A DNA stretch of 64,000 nucleotides from Pullilachnospira sp963929535 (GTDB lineage: Bacteria; Bacillota; Clostridia; Lachnospirales; Lachnospiraceae): NCBI GenBank assembly GCA_963929535.1, contig CAWVIZ010000013.1, positions 1 to 64,000 on the forward strand, read 5' to 3'. The notes beneath the pieces are model-generated. The model did no database searches. It saw only the letters and a list, made by a program, of their open reading frames with translations, and was not told where the DNA came from. The translations under genes and the position numbers were made by a program. This document shows positions 53,893 through 61,852 of this stretch, in pieces (the first letter of the stretch is position 1; every line of letters starts with the position of its first letter).

Positions 53893-54786
53893 TTAAAAAG
53901 TATTTTTTTGCGAGGCCTCCCTTTCACGGTACCAGAGGGACAGAAAAATCCCGCCCGAAAGCACGAGAAGAACCAGGCGCGAAAGATACGGATACGGAAG
54001 ATACCCTATCAGATTGCCTGACAGATTTACGGCAAAATGGCATATTACGGCGCCTTTCAGCGTGCCGTATTTCTTTGCCGCAGCTCCCAGGACAAGTCCC
54101 ATGAGAAACGCATAGGAACTCTGCACCAGATTCATATGCATCAGCCCGAAAAGCGCTGCCTGCACCAGATTGGCTGCCCAGAACGGAAAGGATCGCTCCA
54201 TGATCTTCATGGTCAGTCCCCGGTAGATCAGTTCCTCCGCCACAGGAGCCACAAGGACACCGTAAACCAGCGACCAGACAGACGGGCTTCCCAGTCCCAG
54301 CGCTTCCGTCACAGAGGCGTACTCCTCCATAAGCTCCGGAGCCGCAATCGCCACAAGCATCAGCAGGATCCCGCCCAGCACCTGCATCATCAGTCCCAGG
54401 CAGACTGCCGATATACAGTCTGCCGCTGCCATTTTCCGTCTCCCGGTGCTTCCGGCCCTTTCGCAGCTCTGCCGGGCCGTCCCCGCATAGCTTTCCGGAT
54501 CAGCCGCCCCGGCTTCTTCCTTTTTTCTCCTGCCGCCGCCCAGCAAATGAAGGAACCAGAACGCTCCCGGCACCAGAAAGATCAGATCCATCAGGATACT
54601 GAGAATGTAAAGCCCCTCCTTTTCCAGATAATCCATCGCGGCAGCCACGGCAGGATACATTTGCGCGGGCCCCGACAGAAGCAGCCAGAAAATACCATAG
54701 CCTGCGCTCAGAACCACCTGGATTCCCAGCCAGAGCAGTGTTGGCGTCAGCGCATATAAAAATGTAAAAAACCTTCTTTTTCCCAT
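53893..54786 (-). CDS. CPBP intramembrane protease (CAAX-like)
   Basis: A 297-residue multi-pass membrane protein. The family motifs EELIYRG, FGLMHMN and HFAVNLSGN are all present in the C-terminal half, and a charged loop precedes them. AAAGGAA lies before ATG 54786. Family members cut transmembrane substrates, often for peptide maturation or stress signalling. It is divergent from the XRE regulator and may be its target. Confidence 0.9.
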   Translation of the reverse strand: MGKRRFFTFLYALTPTLLWLGIQVVLSAGYGIFWLLLSGPAQMYPAVAAAMDYLEKEGLYILSILMDLIFLVPGAFWFLHLLGGGRRKKEEAGAADPESYAGTARQSCERAGSTGRRKMAAADCISAVCLGLMMQVLGGILLMLVAIAAPELMEEYASVTEALGLGSPSVWSLVYGVLVAPVAEELIYRGLTMKIMERSFPFWAANLVQAALFGLMHMNLVQSSYAFLMGLVLGAAAKKYGTLKGAVICHFAVNLSGNLIGYLPYPYLSRLVLLVLSGGIFLSLWYREREASQKNTF

Positions 54787-54851
54787 ACAGTTCCTTTCTG
54801 ATTTTGCCAAAAAATTGCATTTTTTAGAATTATCGCATAATACATTGCATA

Positions 54852-54890
54852 ATATCTAAATTAAGATATCTGTTATCGCAGTTTAGATAT
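54852..54890. promoter_or_regulatory. Candidate operator between the CPBP and XRE genes
   Basis: Exact inverted repeat ATATCTAAA (54852-54860)/TTTAGATAT (54882-54890) with a further AAGATATC inside, centred in the divergent promoter region. A TACAAT -10 box for the XRE gene is at 54910-54915. Probably bound by the XRE protein. Confidence 0.55.
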
Positions 54891-54940
54891 CCCATTTCGT
54901 TTTTTCCTGTACAATATCCCTAAGATCATAGGAGGGCGCC

Positions 54941-55294
54941 ATGAAAATACGAATCAAAGAACTTCGACTGAAAAAGAGCCTGACACAGGAAGGGCTTGCC
55001 ACCATCCTGCAGTGCTCCCAAAACCTGATCAGCCGTATAGAGGCCCAGACAGCGGATCCCAAAGCCAGTATTCTGCTGCAGCTTGCGGACTATTTTCATG
55101 TGTCCGTAGACTATCTGCTCTGCCGTTCAGACATCAGCAGTCCTCCTGAGCTTTTGAACATGGATCCGTCAACAGCCAGATACTATCCCTTCTATCTGAA
55201 GTTTCAGGAACTGACACCGGAGAATCAGGAGATGGTGATGCAGCTTATGGAACGTCTGAAATCTTCCCAGGAAGGAGAATCTCATCTGGAATAG
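54941..55294 (+). CDS. XRE-family (Cro/CI-type) regulator
   Basis: A 117-residue DNA-binding protein: HTH_3 domain at residues 1-60 (LRLKKSLTQEGLATILQCSQNLISRIEAQ, FHVSVDYLLCRSD) and a helical tail. AGGAGGGCGCC precedes ATG 54941. Likely autorepressor and regulator of the divergent CPBP gene. Confidence 0.93.
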   Translation: MKIRIKELRLKKSLTQEGLATILQCSQNLISRIEAQTADPKASILLQLADYFHVSVDYLLCRSDISSPPELLNMDPSTARYYPFYLKFQELTPENQEMVMQLMERLKSSQEGESHLE

Positions 55295-55404
55295 CCCCCT
55301 GCAGACTATGCTGCGGCTCGTATCCCTCATTGCCGGACATATTCCGCAGACACAAAGAGCTGGCTGCTCCATCTGTCTGCCGGACTGATGACCGGCGGAA
55401 TAAG

Positions 55405-55436
55405 AAAAACGGTTCGCCTGTAAGCGAACCGTTTTT
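55405..55436. terminator. Bidirectional terminator between the XRE gene and rpsR
   Basis: Stem AAAAACGGTTCGC/GCGAACCGTTTTT, loop of six; serves both convergent transcripts. Confidence 0.92.
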
Positions 55437-55483
55437 CTATGTCATGAAGAGTATCCGCCTGCGGCGGACCTCCCATATCCCTC

Positions 55484-55747
55484 TCAGTCTGTTACGTAGG
55501 GCATGATCGCAATATGTCTTGCTCTCTTGATCTCCACAGTCAGCGCTCTCTGATGCTTTGCGCAGTTTCCGGTGATTCTTCTGGGAAGGATCTTTCCTCT
55601 CTCAGATACATATCTCTTTAACTTGTTTACATCCTTGTAGCTGATCTCGTTGTTCTCTTTACCGCAGAATACACAAACTTTTTTTCTTCTGCGTCCGCCT
55701 CTTCTCTTCATCGGAGAATCCGGTCTTTCACCTTTATTGTAAGCCAT
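55484..55747 (-). CDS. rpsR: 30S ribosomal protein S18
   Basis: An 87-residue protein; KVCVFCGKENNEISYKDV and the conserved KRYVSERGKILPRRITG are intact. AAGGAGG lies before ATG 55747. Third gene of rpsF-ssb-rpsR. Confidence 0.98.
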   Translation of the reverse strand: MAYNKGERPDSPMKRRGGRRRKKVCVFCGKENNEISYKDVNKLKRYVSERGKILPRRITGNCAKHQRALTVEIKRARHIAIMPYVTD

Positions 55748-55825
55748 GATTTTTACCTCCTTATCGAAATTGAATGCTGAAAGCGCCATAAAAACTGACG
55801 CCTGTGTTACACGCCATTATGCGTA

Positions 55826-56296
55826 TCAGTTGAATGGCAGTTCCTCATCAATACCATCCGGAATATTCATAAAACCGTCGGCAGAAGCACCGCCCATCCC
55901 GGAAGCCGGCGCCGCCGGAGCACTGGATCCGCCTCCGAAGCCTCCGCCATAGCTGGACTGGTGACTCTCGCTGGCTGCCTTGCTCTCCGCAAACTCCTGA
56001 TCCTCCACCACAACCTCAGTGGTGTAGACCTTCTGACCTTCTCTGTTGGTATAGCTTCCTGTCTGAATCCGCCCGCTGATCGCGATCTTCAGCCCCTGAC
56101 GGAAATATTTCTCCGCAAACTCCGCGGTTCTTCCAAAAGCTACGCAGCTGATAAAGTCTGCCGTTGCCTCTCCGTCTCTCTTGAATCTTCTGTCCACTGC
56201 CAGCGTATACCGGGCAATCGCCAGGGAATTCTCGCCTGCTGAATATCTGACCTCGGGATCTCTTGTTAAACGACCCATTAAAATAACTTTGTTCAT
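55826..56296 (-). CDS. ssb: Single-stranded DNA-binding protein
   Basis: A 156-residue SSB: OB-fold start MNKVILMGRLTRDPEVRYS, then a Gly/Ser/Ala-rich linker (SSYGGGFGGGSSAP) and the acidic tip DGIDEELPFN that recruits partner proteins. AGAGAGG lies before ATG 56296. It is the middle gene of the S6-SSB-S18 operon. Confidence 0.97.
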   Translation of the reverse strand: MNKVILMGRLTRDPEVRYSAGENSLAIARYTLAVDRRFKRDGEATADFISCVAFGRTAEFAEKYFRQGLKIAISGRIQTGSYTNREGQKVYTTEVVVEDQEFAESKAASESHQSSYGGGFGGGSSAPAAPASGMGGASADGFMNIPDGIDEELPFN

Positions 56297-56368
56297 ATCC
56301 TTACCTCTCTGAATACAACGTCTACAGTAACCATACAAACCTTTAATGGGCTTTTTGGCACTTGAAAA

Positions 56369-56656
56369 TTAAGCCTCTTTCTTAACAACTAAATATCTCA
56401 ACACATTGTCCATGATGCGCACGTGTCTCTCCACTTCGGCCGGACAGGTTGTCTCCGCTTCAAACTGGATGAAGTAGTAGAAGCCTTCTCTCATCTTCTG
56501 GATCTCATATGCAAGTCTCTTCTTGCCCCACTCTTCCACCTCTGTCACTGTTCCGCCGTAACGTACGATGTATTCCTTCGCCTTCTCCACTACGGCTTCA
56601 CGAGCTTCATCCTCGATCTTGGCATTCACAACCAATGCTAATTCATATTTGCTCAT
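56369..56656 (-). CDS. rpsF: 30S ribosomal protein S6
   Basis: A 95-residue protein: MSKYELALVVNAKIEDEARE, then the GGTVTEVEEWGKKRLAYEI strand pair and a normal end (LVVKKEA). AAGGAGG before ATG 56656. First gene of the operon. Confidence 0.98.
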   Translation of the reverse strand: MSKYELALVVNAKIEDEAREAVVEKAKEYIVRYGGTVTEVEEWGKKRLAYEIQKMREGFYYFIQFEAETTCPAEVERHVRIMDNVLRYLVVKKEA

Positions 56657-56684
56657 GCTGTTTTCCTCCTTCTGGACTTTTGGC

Positions 56685-56701
56685 TCCCGCCTCAGGCGGG
56701 A
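56685..56701 (-). promoter_or_regulatory. rpsF leader hairpin
   Basis: TCCCGCC/GGCGGGA stem with a three-base loop, in the leader about 30 bases before the rpsF start. Its position suits S6:S18 feedback control, but the consensus was not proved. Confidence 0.5.
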
Positions 56702-56731
56702 ACAAGGATAAATAATATATCACGAGGTGTT

Positions 56732-56760
56732 ATTTTAACACAGTTATTTCCGTATTTCAA
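56732..56760 (-). promoter_or_regulatory. rpsF operon promoter
   Basis: TTGAAA (56755-56760), 17-base spacer, TAAAAT (56732-56737) on the minus strand. Confidence 0.75.
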
Positions 56761-56784
56761 GTGTTTTCTGTGCTGTTTCTGAAT

Positions 56785-56935
56785 CTTTTGTTACAGTTCA
56801 GCCTTCCGGCTTCACTGTAACAAAAGCATCTGCTGTCAGGTATGAAACAGGTCTGTGAAGCAGTCTCCCCACCCACATAACCAGTCTTAGCCCCGTAAGG
56901 GGCGGGACCAAAGCGCGTAAGCGCCATCAGCTCCT
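56785..56935. repeat. Dispersed palindromic repeat, copy C
   Basis: A 13-base perfect stem CTTTTGTTACAGT/ACTGTAACAAAAG encloses TCAGCCTTCCGGCTTC. Downstream are TCTCCCCACCCACAT and AGCGCGTAAGCGCC, the same modules as copy A in a different order. Confidence 0.75.
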
Positions 56936-56941
56936 GTACAA

Positions 56942-57136
56942 TTACAGCCGCTGCCTCTTTTCCAGATTTCTGGTATTCTTTTCCACCAGCTTCCGCGCTA
57001 TCATGATCTGGTGGCCGCAGCCCATGCATTTTAACCGGAAATCCGCTCCCACCCGGAGGATTTCCCACTCTCTGCTGCCGCAGGGATGCTGCTTTTTCAG
57101 CGTCACGATATCTCCCACATCATATTGATACGCCAT
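56942..57136 (-). CDS. DUF951-domain protein
   Basis: A 64-residue protein (YDVGDIVTLKKQHPCGSREWEILRVGADFRLKCMGCGHQIMI) with the CG...CMGCG zinc-like cysteines of the DUF951 family. AAGGAGAGG before ATG 57136. Widespread in Firmicutes; function unknown, possibly nucleic-acid binding. Confidence 0.93.
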   Translation of the reverse strand: MAYQYDVGDIVTLKKQHPCGSREWEILRVGADFRLKCMGCGHQIMIARKLVEKNTRNLEKRQRL

Positions 57137-57176
57137 TTTCCTCTCCTTTCCTGATTCCTCCGGAACTTGTAACAGT

Positions 57177-57914
57177 TCAGCTCTTTTTCCCTTCCGGGCG
57201 GATTTGGGAAAACACCTTCCCGATAGGCTCCTGGATCACCAGATCCGCATAGCTGTCCTTGGGTGTGGAATCCCTGTTGATCACCACCAGCACGTCTCCC
57301 CTGAAATAATCCAGAAGCCCGGCCGCCGGATACACCGCCAGAGAGGTTCCCCCCACGATCATCACCTGAGCCTGGGAGATGGTCCGCACCGCATCCTCCA
57401 AAACAGCCTGATCCAGTCCTTCCTCATACAGCACCACATCCGGCTTGATGATGCCTCCGCAGGTGCAGGTGGGAATCCCGCTGCTTTCTTTCATAAAATG
57501 CGCATCGTAGAATTTTCCGCAGCGCATACAGTAGTTCCTGTGTACAGATCCATGCAGTTCCATCACATGGACACTCCCCGCCGCCTGATGAAGCCCGTCG
57601 ATATTCTGTGTCACTATACCGGTCAGTTTTCCGGCCTTTTCAAGCTGCGCCAGCTTTTTATGGGCTTCGTTGGGCTTCGCATCCAGCGCCAGCATCTTAT
57701 CCCGGTAAAACCTGAAAAATTCCTCCGGATTTTTCATAAAAAACGTATGGCTTAATATCGTCTCCGGCGGGTAGTCATATTTCTGATGATACAGCCCGTC
57801 CACACTCCGGAAATCCGGTATTCCGCTCTCGGTGGACACTCCGGCGCCCCCGAAAAATACTGTCCGTTCATGACTGTCCAGAATTTCCTGCAGTTTTTCT
57901 ATTGATTTTTCCAT
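57177..57914 (-). CDS. NAD-dependent protein deacylase (sirtuin)
   Basis: A 245-residue class III deacylase. NAD site GGAGVSTESGIPDFRS, catalytic His in ELHGSVHR with QNIDGLHQAAG, four zinc cysteines (CMRCG, CTCGG) and the C-terminal GGTSLAVYPAAG. AAGGAGG before ATG 57914. It removes acyl groups from lysines such as those of acetyl-CoA synthetase. It starts 13 bases after the sortase gene ends. Confidence 0.95.
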   Translation of the reverse strand: MEKSIEKLQEILDSHERTVFFGGAGVSTESGIPDFRSVDGLYHQKYDYPPETILSHTFFMKNPEEFFRFYRDKMLALDAKPNEAHKKLAQLEKAGKLTGIVTQNIDGLHQAAGSVHVMELHGSVHRNYCMRCGKFYDAHFMKESSGIPTCTCGGIIKPDVVLYEEGLDQAVLEDAVRTISQAQVMIVGGTSLAVYPAAGLLDYFRGDVLVVINRDSTPKDSYADLVIQEPIGKVFSQIRPEGKKS

Positions 57915-57927
57915 ATCCGAGCCCTCC

Positions 57928-58779
57928 TTAATACGTTCCCACCCATCTTGCCTGAACCACAAACCGTATCTGATCGTCAGAGGTACAGGTAGACAGTGTT
58001 ACAATATAATCCTCCGGGGACAGCCCCTCCGTTCCCAGATCCACTTCTGAGCGGCTTTTCATATTCTCCAGATATTGACCGAAAGCCTCGCCATGCTCCG
58101 GAAACAGGGTATATGTGTCGCTGTTCACATCCGCATACTGCAGGGAAAATATTTCGTACCGGAACTTTCCTTCGGGTGTACAGATCCACAGATACCGGCT
58201 GTCCTTGTACTTTTCTCCTTCATAGAGCTGTTTCAGTGTTCCGAACATGGAACCGTTTTTCATATTGTGTCCGTATATGATGGTGTTGGGATCCGAAAAA
58301 TCGGAAGCATTGGTATAATCCACAAAAATCGATCCCGCAAAATTCTCCTGCCCTTTAAACGTCCGGTGAAGATAGTAATCGTTATCCTCCCCCTGTACAA
58401 TAGGATAGCTGATATCCAGAGCCTCCACATCGATCCACCCGATCACATCCGGATTCATACTTGTCAGCGCCTCAAAATCCACCTCCGGAGGCTGATACTC
58501 CGGTTCCAGGGCCTCCAGCGTCTCCGCCGGGATCGTTTCCGGCTGCTCCTTCAGCACCAGAGGCTCCTGACTTTTCTTTACCACCTGATGCTCCACTTCC
58601 TTATATTCATCCACTCCCGCTTTATACCCCCGGTAAATGGTCACCAGCTGATACGCGGAAAAGCAGAATACTCCCAATGCCGCCAAAAACAGCAGCTTCC
58701 AGAAAAATCCCCCGCCTCGTCCTCTTTTATCTTTATGTACCTGCTTCTCCTCAGCAGTATCTCTGTTTTTCTTCGCCAT
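57928..58779 (-). CDS. Class B sortase
   Basis: A 283-residue transpeptidase: N-terminal membrane anchor (KLLFLAALGVFCFSAYQLV), catalytic His in IIYGHNM, Cys in TLSTCTS and Arg in RFVVQAR. Class B by the length and the insert between His and Cys. It could anchor pilin or surface proteins such as the adhesin at the left end of the window, but no sorting motif is visible there. It shares an operon with the sirtuin. Confidence 0.93.
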   Translation of the reverse strand: MAKKNRDTAEEKQVHKDKRGRGGGFFWKLLFLAALGVFCFSAYQLVTIYRGYKAGVDEYKEVEHQVVKKSQEPLVLKEQPETIPAETLEALEPEYQPPEVDFEALTSMNPDVIGWIDVEALDISYPIVQGEDNDYYLHRTFKGQENFAGSIFVDYTNASDFSDPNTIIYGHNMKNGSMFGTLKQLYEGEKYKDSRYLWICTPEGKFRYEIFSLQYADVNSDTYTLFPEHGEAFGQYLENMKSRSEVDLGTEGLSPEDYIVTLSTCTSDDQIRFVVQARWVGTY

Positions 58780-58872
58780 CCCGCGGCTCCTTTCCCCACT
58801 GATCGGCCCAATGGCCGTAATACTTCTCCTTCAAGGTTCCTGATCTCCCGGCCGAAAGCGGTTCTGATCCCC

Positions 58873-60327
58873 TCATTCCCGGCCGGAGGGGCCTCCATAC
58901 TGCTGACCGTACAGCGCTTCCAGTATACTGTATCTGGCACTGTTGGTGGCCACATAGTTCAGCCATATTTTCTCAGGCCCATGTCTGCTGCCGTCAAATT
59001 TCAGAGCGATCATATCTCCGTCCTGGATCCGGTAGGACAGATCCACCTCCTGCCGGTTCACCAGAGCTCCGGCAAAGGTATCCGCCAGTTTCTCATCCCG
59101 TTCGTAAACATAATCCAGGATATAGGCCCCTTCCGGAAGATTCAGGCACCTGCCGTTTTCATCAAAGCAGCGGATACTGCTGGCATAGATGTTCAGTTCC
59201 ATTTTCAGGGAGGCCAGATATTCCTCTCCGTTTTTCACGGATTTGGCCCAGGAGAAAATATTGCTCAGCCATTTCAGGTCGATCTTTCTCCGGATCTGTT
59301 CATATGGGATCCGGTCATAATCCCAGAGGGCCGCCACTCCCAGCCGCCATGCCTCTCTGGCCTCCTGCGGCACGATCCGCACACGGAAGATATTTCCATA
59401 GGTGTCCAGAAGCATGGTCGTCACACCCTCAAACAGCCGCACATGGTTGGAGGTATTGGTATCATGGAATTCGCTGTCAAAAGGAAGGAACTGCCGGTGC
59501 ACCTCTCCCAGCACCAGGTAGCAGTCTTTCTTTTCACCCACTGTAGCCGTGATATCAAAATAAACCGGAAGCCACTGGGCCGCCTGCCGGTGTTCTCTGC
59601 GGTTATTGTACAGATCAGAATAGCACAGCGGCTCCCAGGAAAGCTCCTGGATCTGCCGGCCGGCCATTCTGCTGATCCTGAGCATCGCTTCCTGCACCTG
59701 AGATTTCTTCATCTCCATGATCATATGGATCCGGTCAGTCACCTTATAATAATCCTCGGGATACAGATACTTTAAGGACAGCTCTTCCAGCTCCCGGCCA
59801 ATCCCGTTCATCCCCAGATTGTAGGCAATGGGAACATAGATATCCAGTGTTTCCTGTCCCACCTGCTTCTGCTTGGAAACCGACCGGTATTCCAGCGTTC
59901 TCATATTATGCAGCCGGTCCACCAGTTTGATGATCACCACGCGCACATCCCGCAGTGTAGCCTTTATCAGCTTCTTAAAGTTTTCCGCCTTCTGTACCTC
60001 CCGGGGAACATCCCGCCGTTTCTTCAGCTTTGTGACTCCCTCCACCAAATCCGCGATCTCCGTACCGAACCGCTCCTGAATGTCCTCATAGCTCCGGTCG
60101 GTGTCCTCGATCACATCGTGCAGCACCCCGGCGATCACCGAAGGGGAATCCATCCTCAGCTCCATCAGCTTCTCCGCCACGGCAATGGGATGGATGATAA
60201 ATTCTTCCCCCGATTCTCTGAACTGCCCCTGATGCGCCTCCCTGGCCATCTCATATGCCTGGAAAATACGTTCCCGGGCTTCCTTTCCGTAACTGCCGTC
60301 GATACTGATCAATGTCCGCAAATGCAT
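58873..60327 (-). CDS. RelA/SpoT homologue with intact hydrolase and degenerate synthetase
   Basis: A 484-residue protein. The HD hydrolase region has HPIAVAE, LHDVIEDT and VDRLHNMR intact. The second region still resembles the synthetase fold in spacing (CYLVLGEVHRQFLPFDSEF, then ALWDYD), but the GTP/ATP motifs of true synthetases (RxKxxxS, KDYIxxPKxNxYxSLH, EIQIRT) are absent. A TGS-like domain follows (ILDYVYERDEKLADTFAGALVNRQEVDL). It is shorter than full Rel (about 730) because the ACT end is missing. Likely a (p)ppGpp hydrolase or regulatory partner. ATG 60327 is preferred over GTG 60336 because AGGTAGGTGA is better spaced to it. Confidence 0.85.
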   Translation of the reverse strand: MHLRTLISIDGSYGKEARERIFQAYEMAREAHQGQFRESGEEFIIHPIAVAEKLMELRMDSPSVIAGVLHDVIEDTDRSYEDIQERFGTEIADLVEGVTKLKKRRDVPREVQKAENFKKLIKATLRDVRVVIIKLVDRLHNMRTLEYRSVSKQKQVGQETLDIYVPIAYNLGMNGIGRELEELSLKYLYPEDYYKVTDRIHMIMEMKKSQVQEAMLRISRMAGRQIQELSWEPLCYSDLYNNRREHRQAAQWLPVYFDITATVGEKKDCYLVLGEVHRQFLPFDSEFHDTNTSNHVRLFEGVTTMLLDTYGNIFRVRIVPQEAREAWRLGVAALWDYDRIPYEQIRRKIDLKWLSNIFSWAKSVKNGEEYLASLKMELNIYASSIRCFDENGRCLNLPEGAYILDYVYERDEKLADTFAGALVNRQEVDLSYRIQDGDMIALKFDGSRHGPEKIWLNYVATNSARYSILEALYGQQYGGPSGRE

Positions 60328-60360
60328 CTGTATCACCTACCTTTTGGCTGCCATATACAA

Positions 60361-60390
60361 AAATCCGGTTCTTAACAGAACCGGATTTTC
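60361..60390 (-). terminator. tRNA transcript terminator
   Basis: An 11-base perfect stem AATCCGGTTCT/AGAACCGGATT with T residues on the minus strand, five bases after the tRNA. Confidence 0.9.
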
Positions 60391-60394
60391 AAAA

Positions 60395-60468
60395 TTGCGG
60401 GAGCAGGATTTGAACCTGCGACCTTCGGGTTATGAGCCCGACGAGCTTCCAGACTGCTCCATCCCGCG
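60395..60468 (-). tRNA. Initiator tRNA-fMet (anticodon CAT)
   Basis: A full cloverleaf on the minus strand: acceptor CGCGGGA/TCCCGC with the C1-A72 mismatch that marks initiators, D-loop GGAGCAGTCTGGAAGCTC, anticodon stem with three G-C pairs (GTCGGGCTCATAACCCGA) and T-arm GGTTCAAATCC. CCA is not encoded, so the cca product at 14.7 kb is needed. Confidence 0.97.
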
Positions 60469-60479
60469 CCGTTGCATAT

Positions 60480-60508
60480 ATTATAGTCCTCTTCTTCTCA
60501 TTTGTCAA
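60480..60508 (-). promoter_or_regulatory. Promoter of the initiator tRNA
   Basis: Consensus TTGACA (60503-60508), 17-base spacer, TATAAT (60480-60485). Confidence 0.92.
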
Positions 60509-60621
60509 ATTTTTTCTCTCACCGGCCTTTTGTCAATGACATCTCCTGTTTCTGATGATATAATGGTAGCAGACTGACAGTCCCGGACGGAGGACTGGAT
60601 TTTCCAAGGAGGAGCACACAA

Positions 60622-61689
60622 ATGAAACTGATCAAATCATATCTCCACAGGGTCTTTATCGACGGCCTGTCCGGTATGGCCATGGGATTATTCTCCACAC
60701 TGATCATAGGAACCATCATTCAGCAGATTGGAACCTTTGTGGGCGGAGAAACGGGCAATTTCATCTATATGGCCGGAAAACTGGCGGCTGCCGCCACCTG
60801 TGCGGGAATCGGTGTAGGCGTGGCCTACAAGTTTAAGGAGAGCGCTCTGGTGGTACTGTCCGCTGCCACGGCAGGACTGGCGGGAGGGTTCGCCTCCCAG
60901 ATCATTGCGGGAACAGTGCTTGGCGACAGCGGCGCTCTGGTACTGTCCGGCCCGGGAGAACCTCTGGGCGCCTTTGTAGCTGCTTATGTGGGAATTGAAC
61001 TGGGACATCTGGTCTCAGGGAAAACCAAGCTGGATATCATCCTGACGCCGCTGGTGACCATCGGGGCCGGCTCTGCTGTAGGGATCCTGGTAGGACCTCC
61101 CATCTCCTCCTTCATGAACTGGCTGGGCAGCCTGATCAACTGGGGAACAGAGCAGCAGCCCTTCCTGATGGGGATCGTGGTTTCCGTTCTGATGGGGATG
61201 ATCCTCACCCTCCCCATCAGTTCCGCAGCGCTGGGTGTTATCCTGAATCTGTCCGGTCTGGCCGCCGGAGCGGCCACCGTGGGCTGCTGCTGCAATATGA
61301 TCGGCTTCGCTGTGATCAGCTACCGGGAAAACAGGGTGGGCGGTCTGCTGGCCCAGGGGATCGGGACCTCCATGCTTCAGGTGCCCAACATCGTCCGCAA
61401 ACCCATCATCTGGCTTCCGGTGATCCTGTCCAGCGCTGTTCTGGGCCCGGTATCCACCATGCTGTTCCAGATGACCAATAACGCCACCGGATCCGGTATG
61501 GGAACCGCCGGTTTTGTGGGGCAGATCATGACATGGCAGGTGATGACGGAAACCCAGGATCCCGTGGTGGTGATGCTGAAGATCCTGATCCTGCACTTTC
61601 TTCTTCCGGGTATCCTCAGTCTGGGCTTCTGTTCCTTCATGCGCCGTCATGGATGGATCAAAGACGGAGATATGAAGCTGGATATCTGA
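60622..61689 (+). CDS. PfoR-like PTS IIC-family membrane protein
   Basis: A 355-residue protein with about ten hydrophobic segments (GMAMGLFSTLIIGTIIQQIG at the start; LGVILNLSGLAAGAATVGCC; ILHFLLPGILSLGFCSF). It matches the PTS_EIIC_2/PfoR group, which is IIC-like but stands without IIA or IIB domains and is often a transporter or regulator of unknown ligand. AAGGAGGAG precedes ATG 60622. Monocistronic, divergent from the tRNA. Confidence 0.85.
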   Translation: MKLIKSYLHRVFIDGLSGMAMGLFSTLIIGTIIQQIGTFVGGETGNFIYMAGKLAAAATCAGIGVGVAYKFKESALVVLSAATAGLAGGFASQIIAGTVLGDSGALVLSGPGEPLGAFVAAYVGIELGHLVSGKTKLDIILTPLVTIGAGSAVGILVGPPISSFMNWLGSLINWGTEQQPFLMGIVVSVLMGMILTLPISSAALGVILNLSGLAAGAATVGCCCNMIGFAVISYRENRVGGLLAQGIGTSMLQVPNIVRKPIIWLPVILSSAVLGPVSTMLFQMTNNATGSGMGTAGFVGQIMTWQVMTETQDPVVVMLKILILHFLLPGILSLGFCSFMRRHGWIKDGDMKLDI

Positions 61690-61852
61690 TGGATCCGGTC
61701 AGGAAGCAGGGCAGATGATCCGCCGCGCCAGTAAAGCCCGGGAGCAAAACCGAAGATTTTCTGAATGAATTTTTAAACTTTTTTAAGATTCCATATTTTC
61801 TTTCCCATGTCCTTTTCTCTGTGCTACAATAGGTCTGCAAGGAGGAAGGGAC

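Noticed and set aside
51234..54104. 956-codon open frame on the plus strand
   Set aside because: Antisense to rplI, gdpP and part of the CPBP gene; His- and Leu-rich translation typical of a shadow frame.
58075..59775. 566-codon plus-strand frame
   Set aside because: Antisense to sortase and the Rel homologue; no family features.
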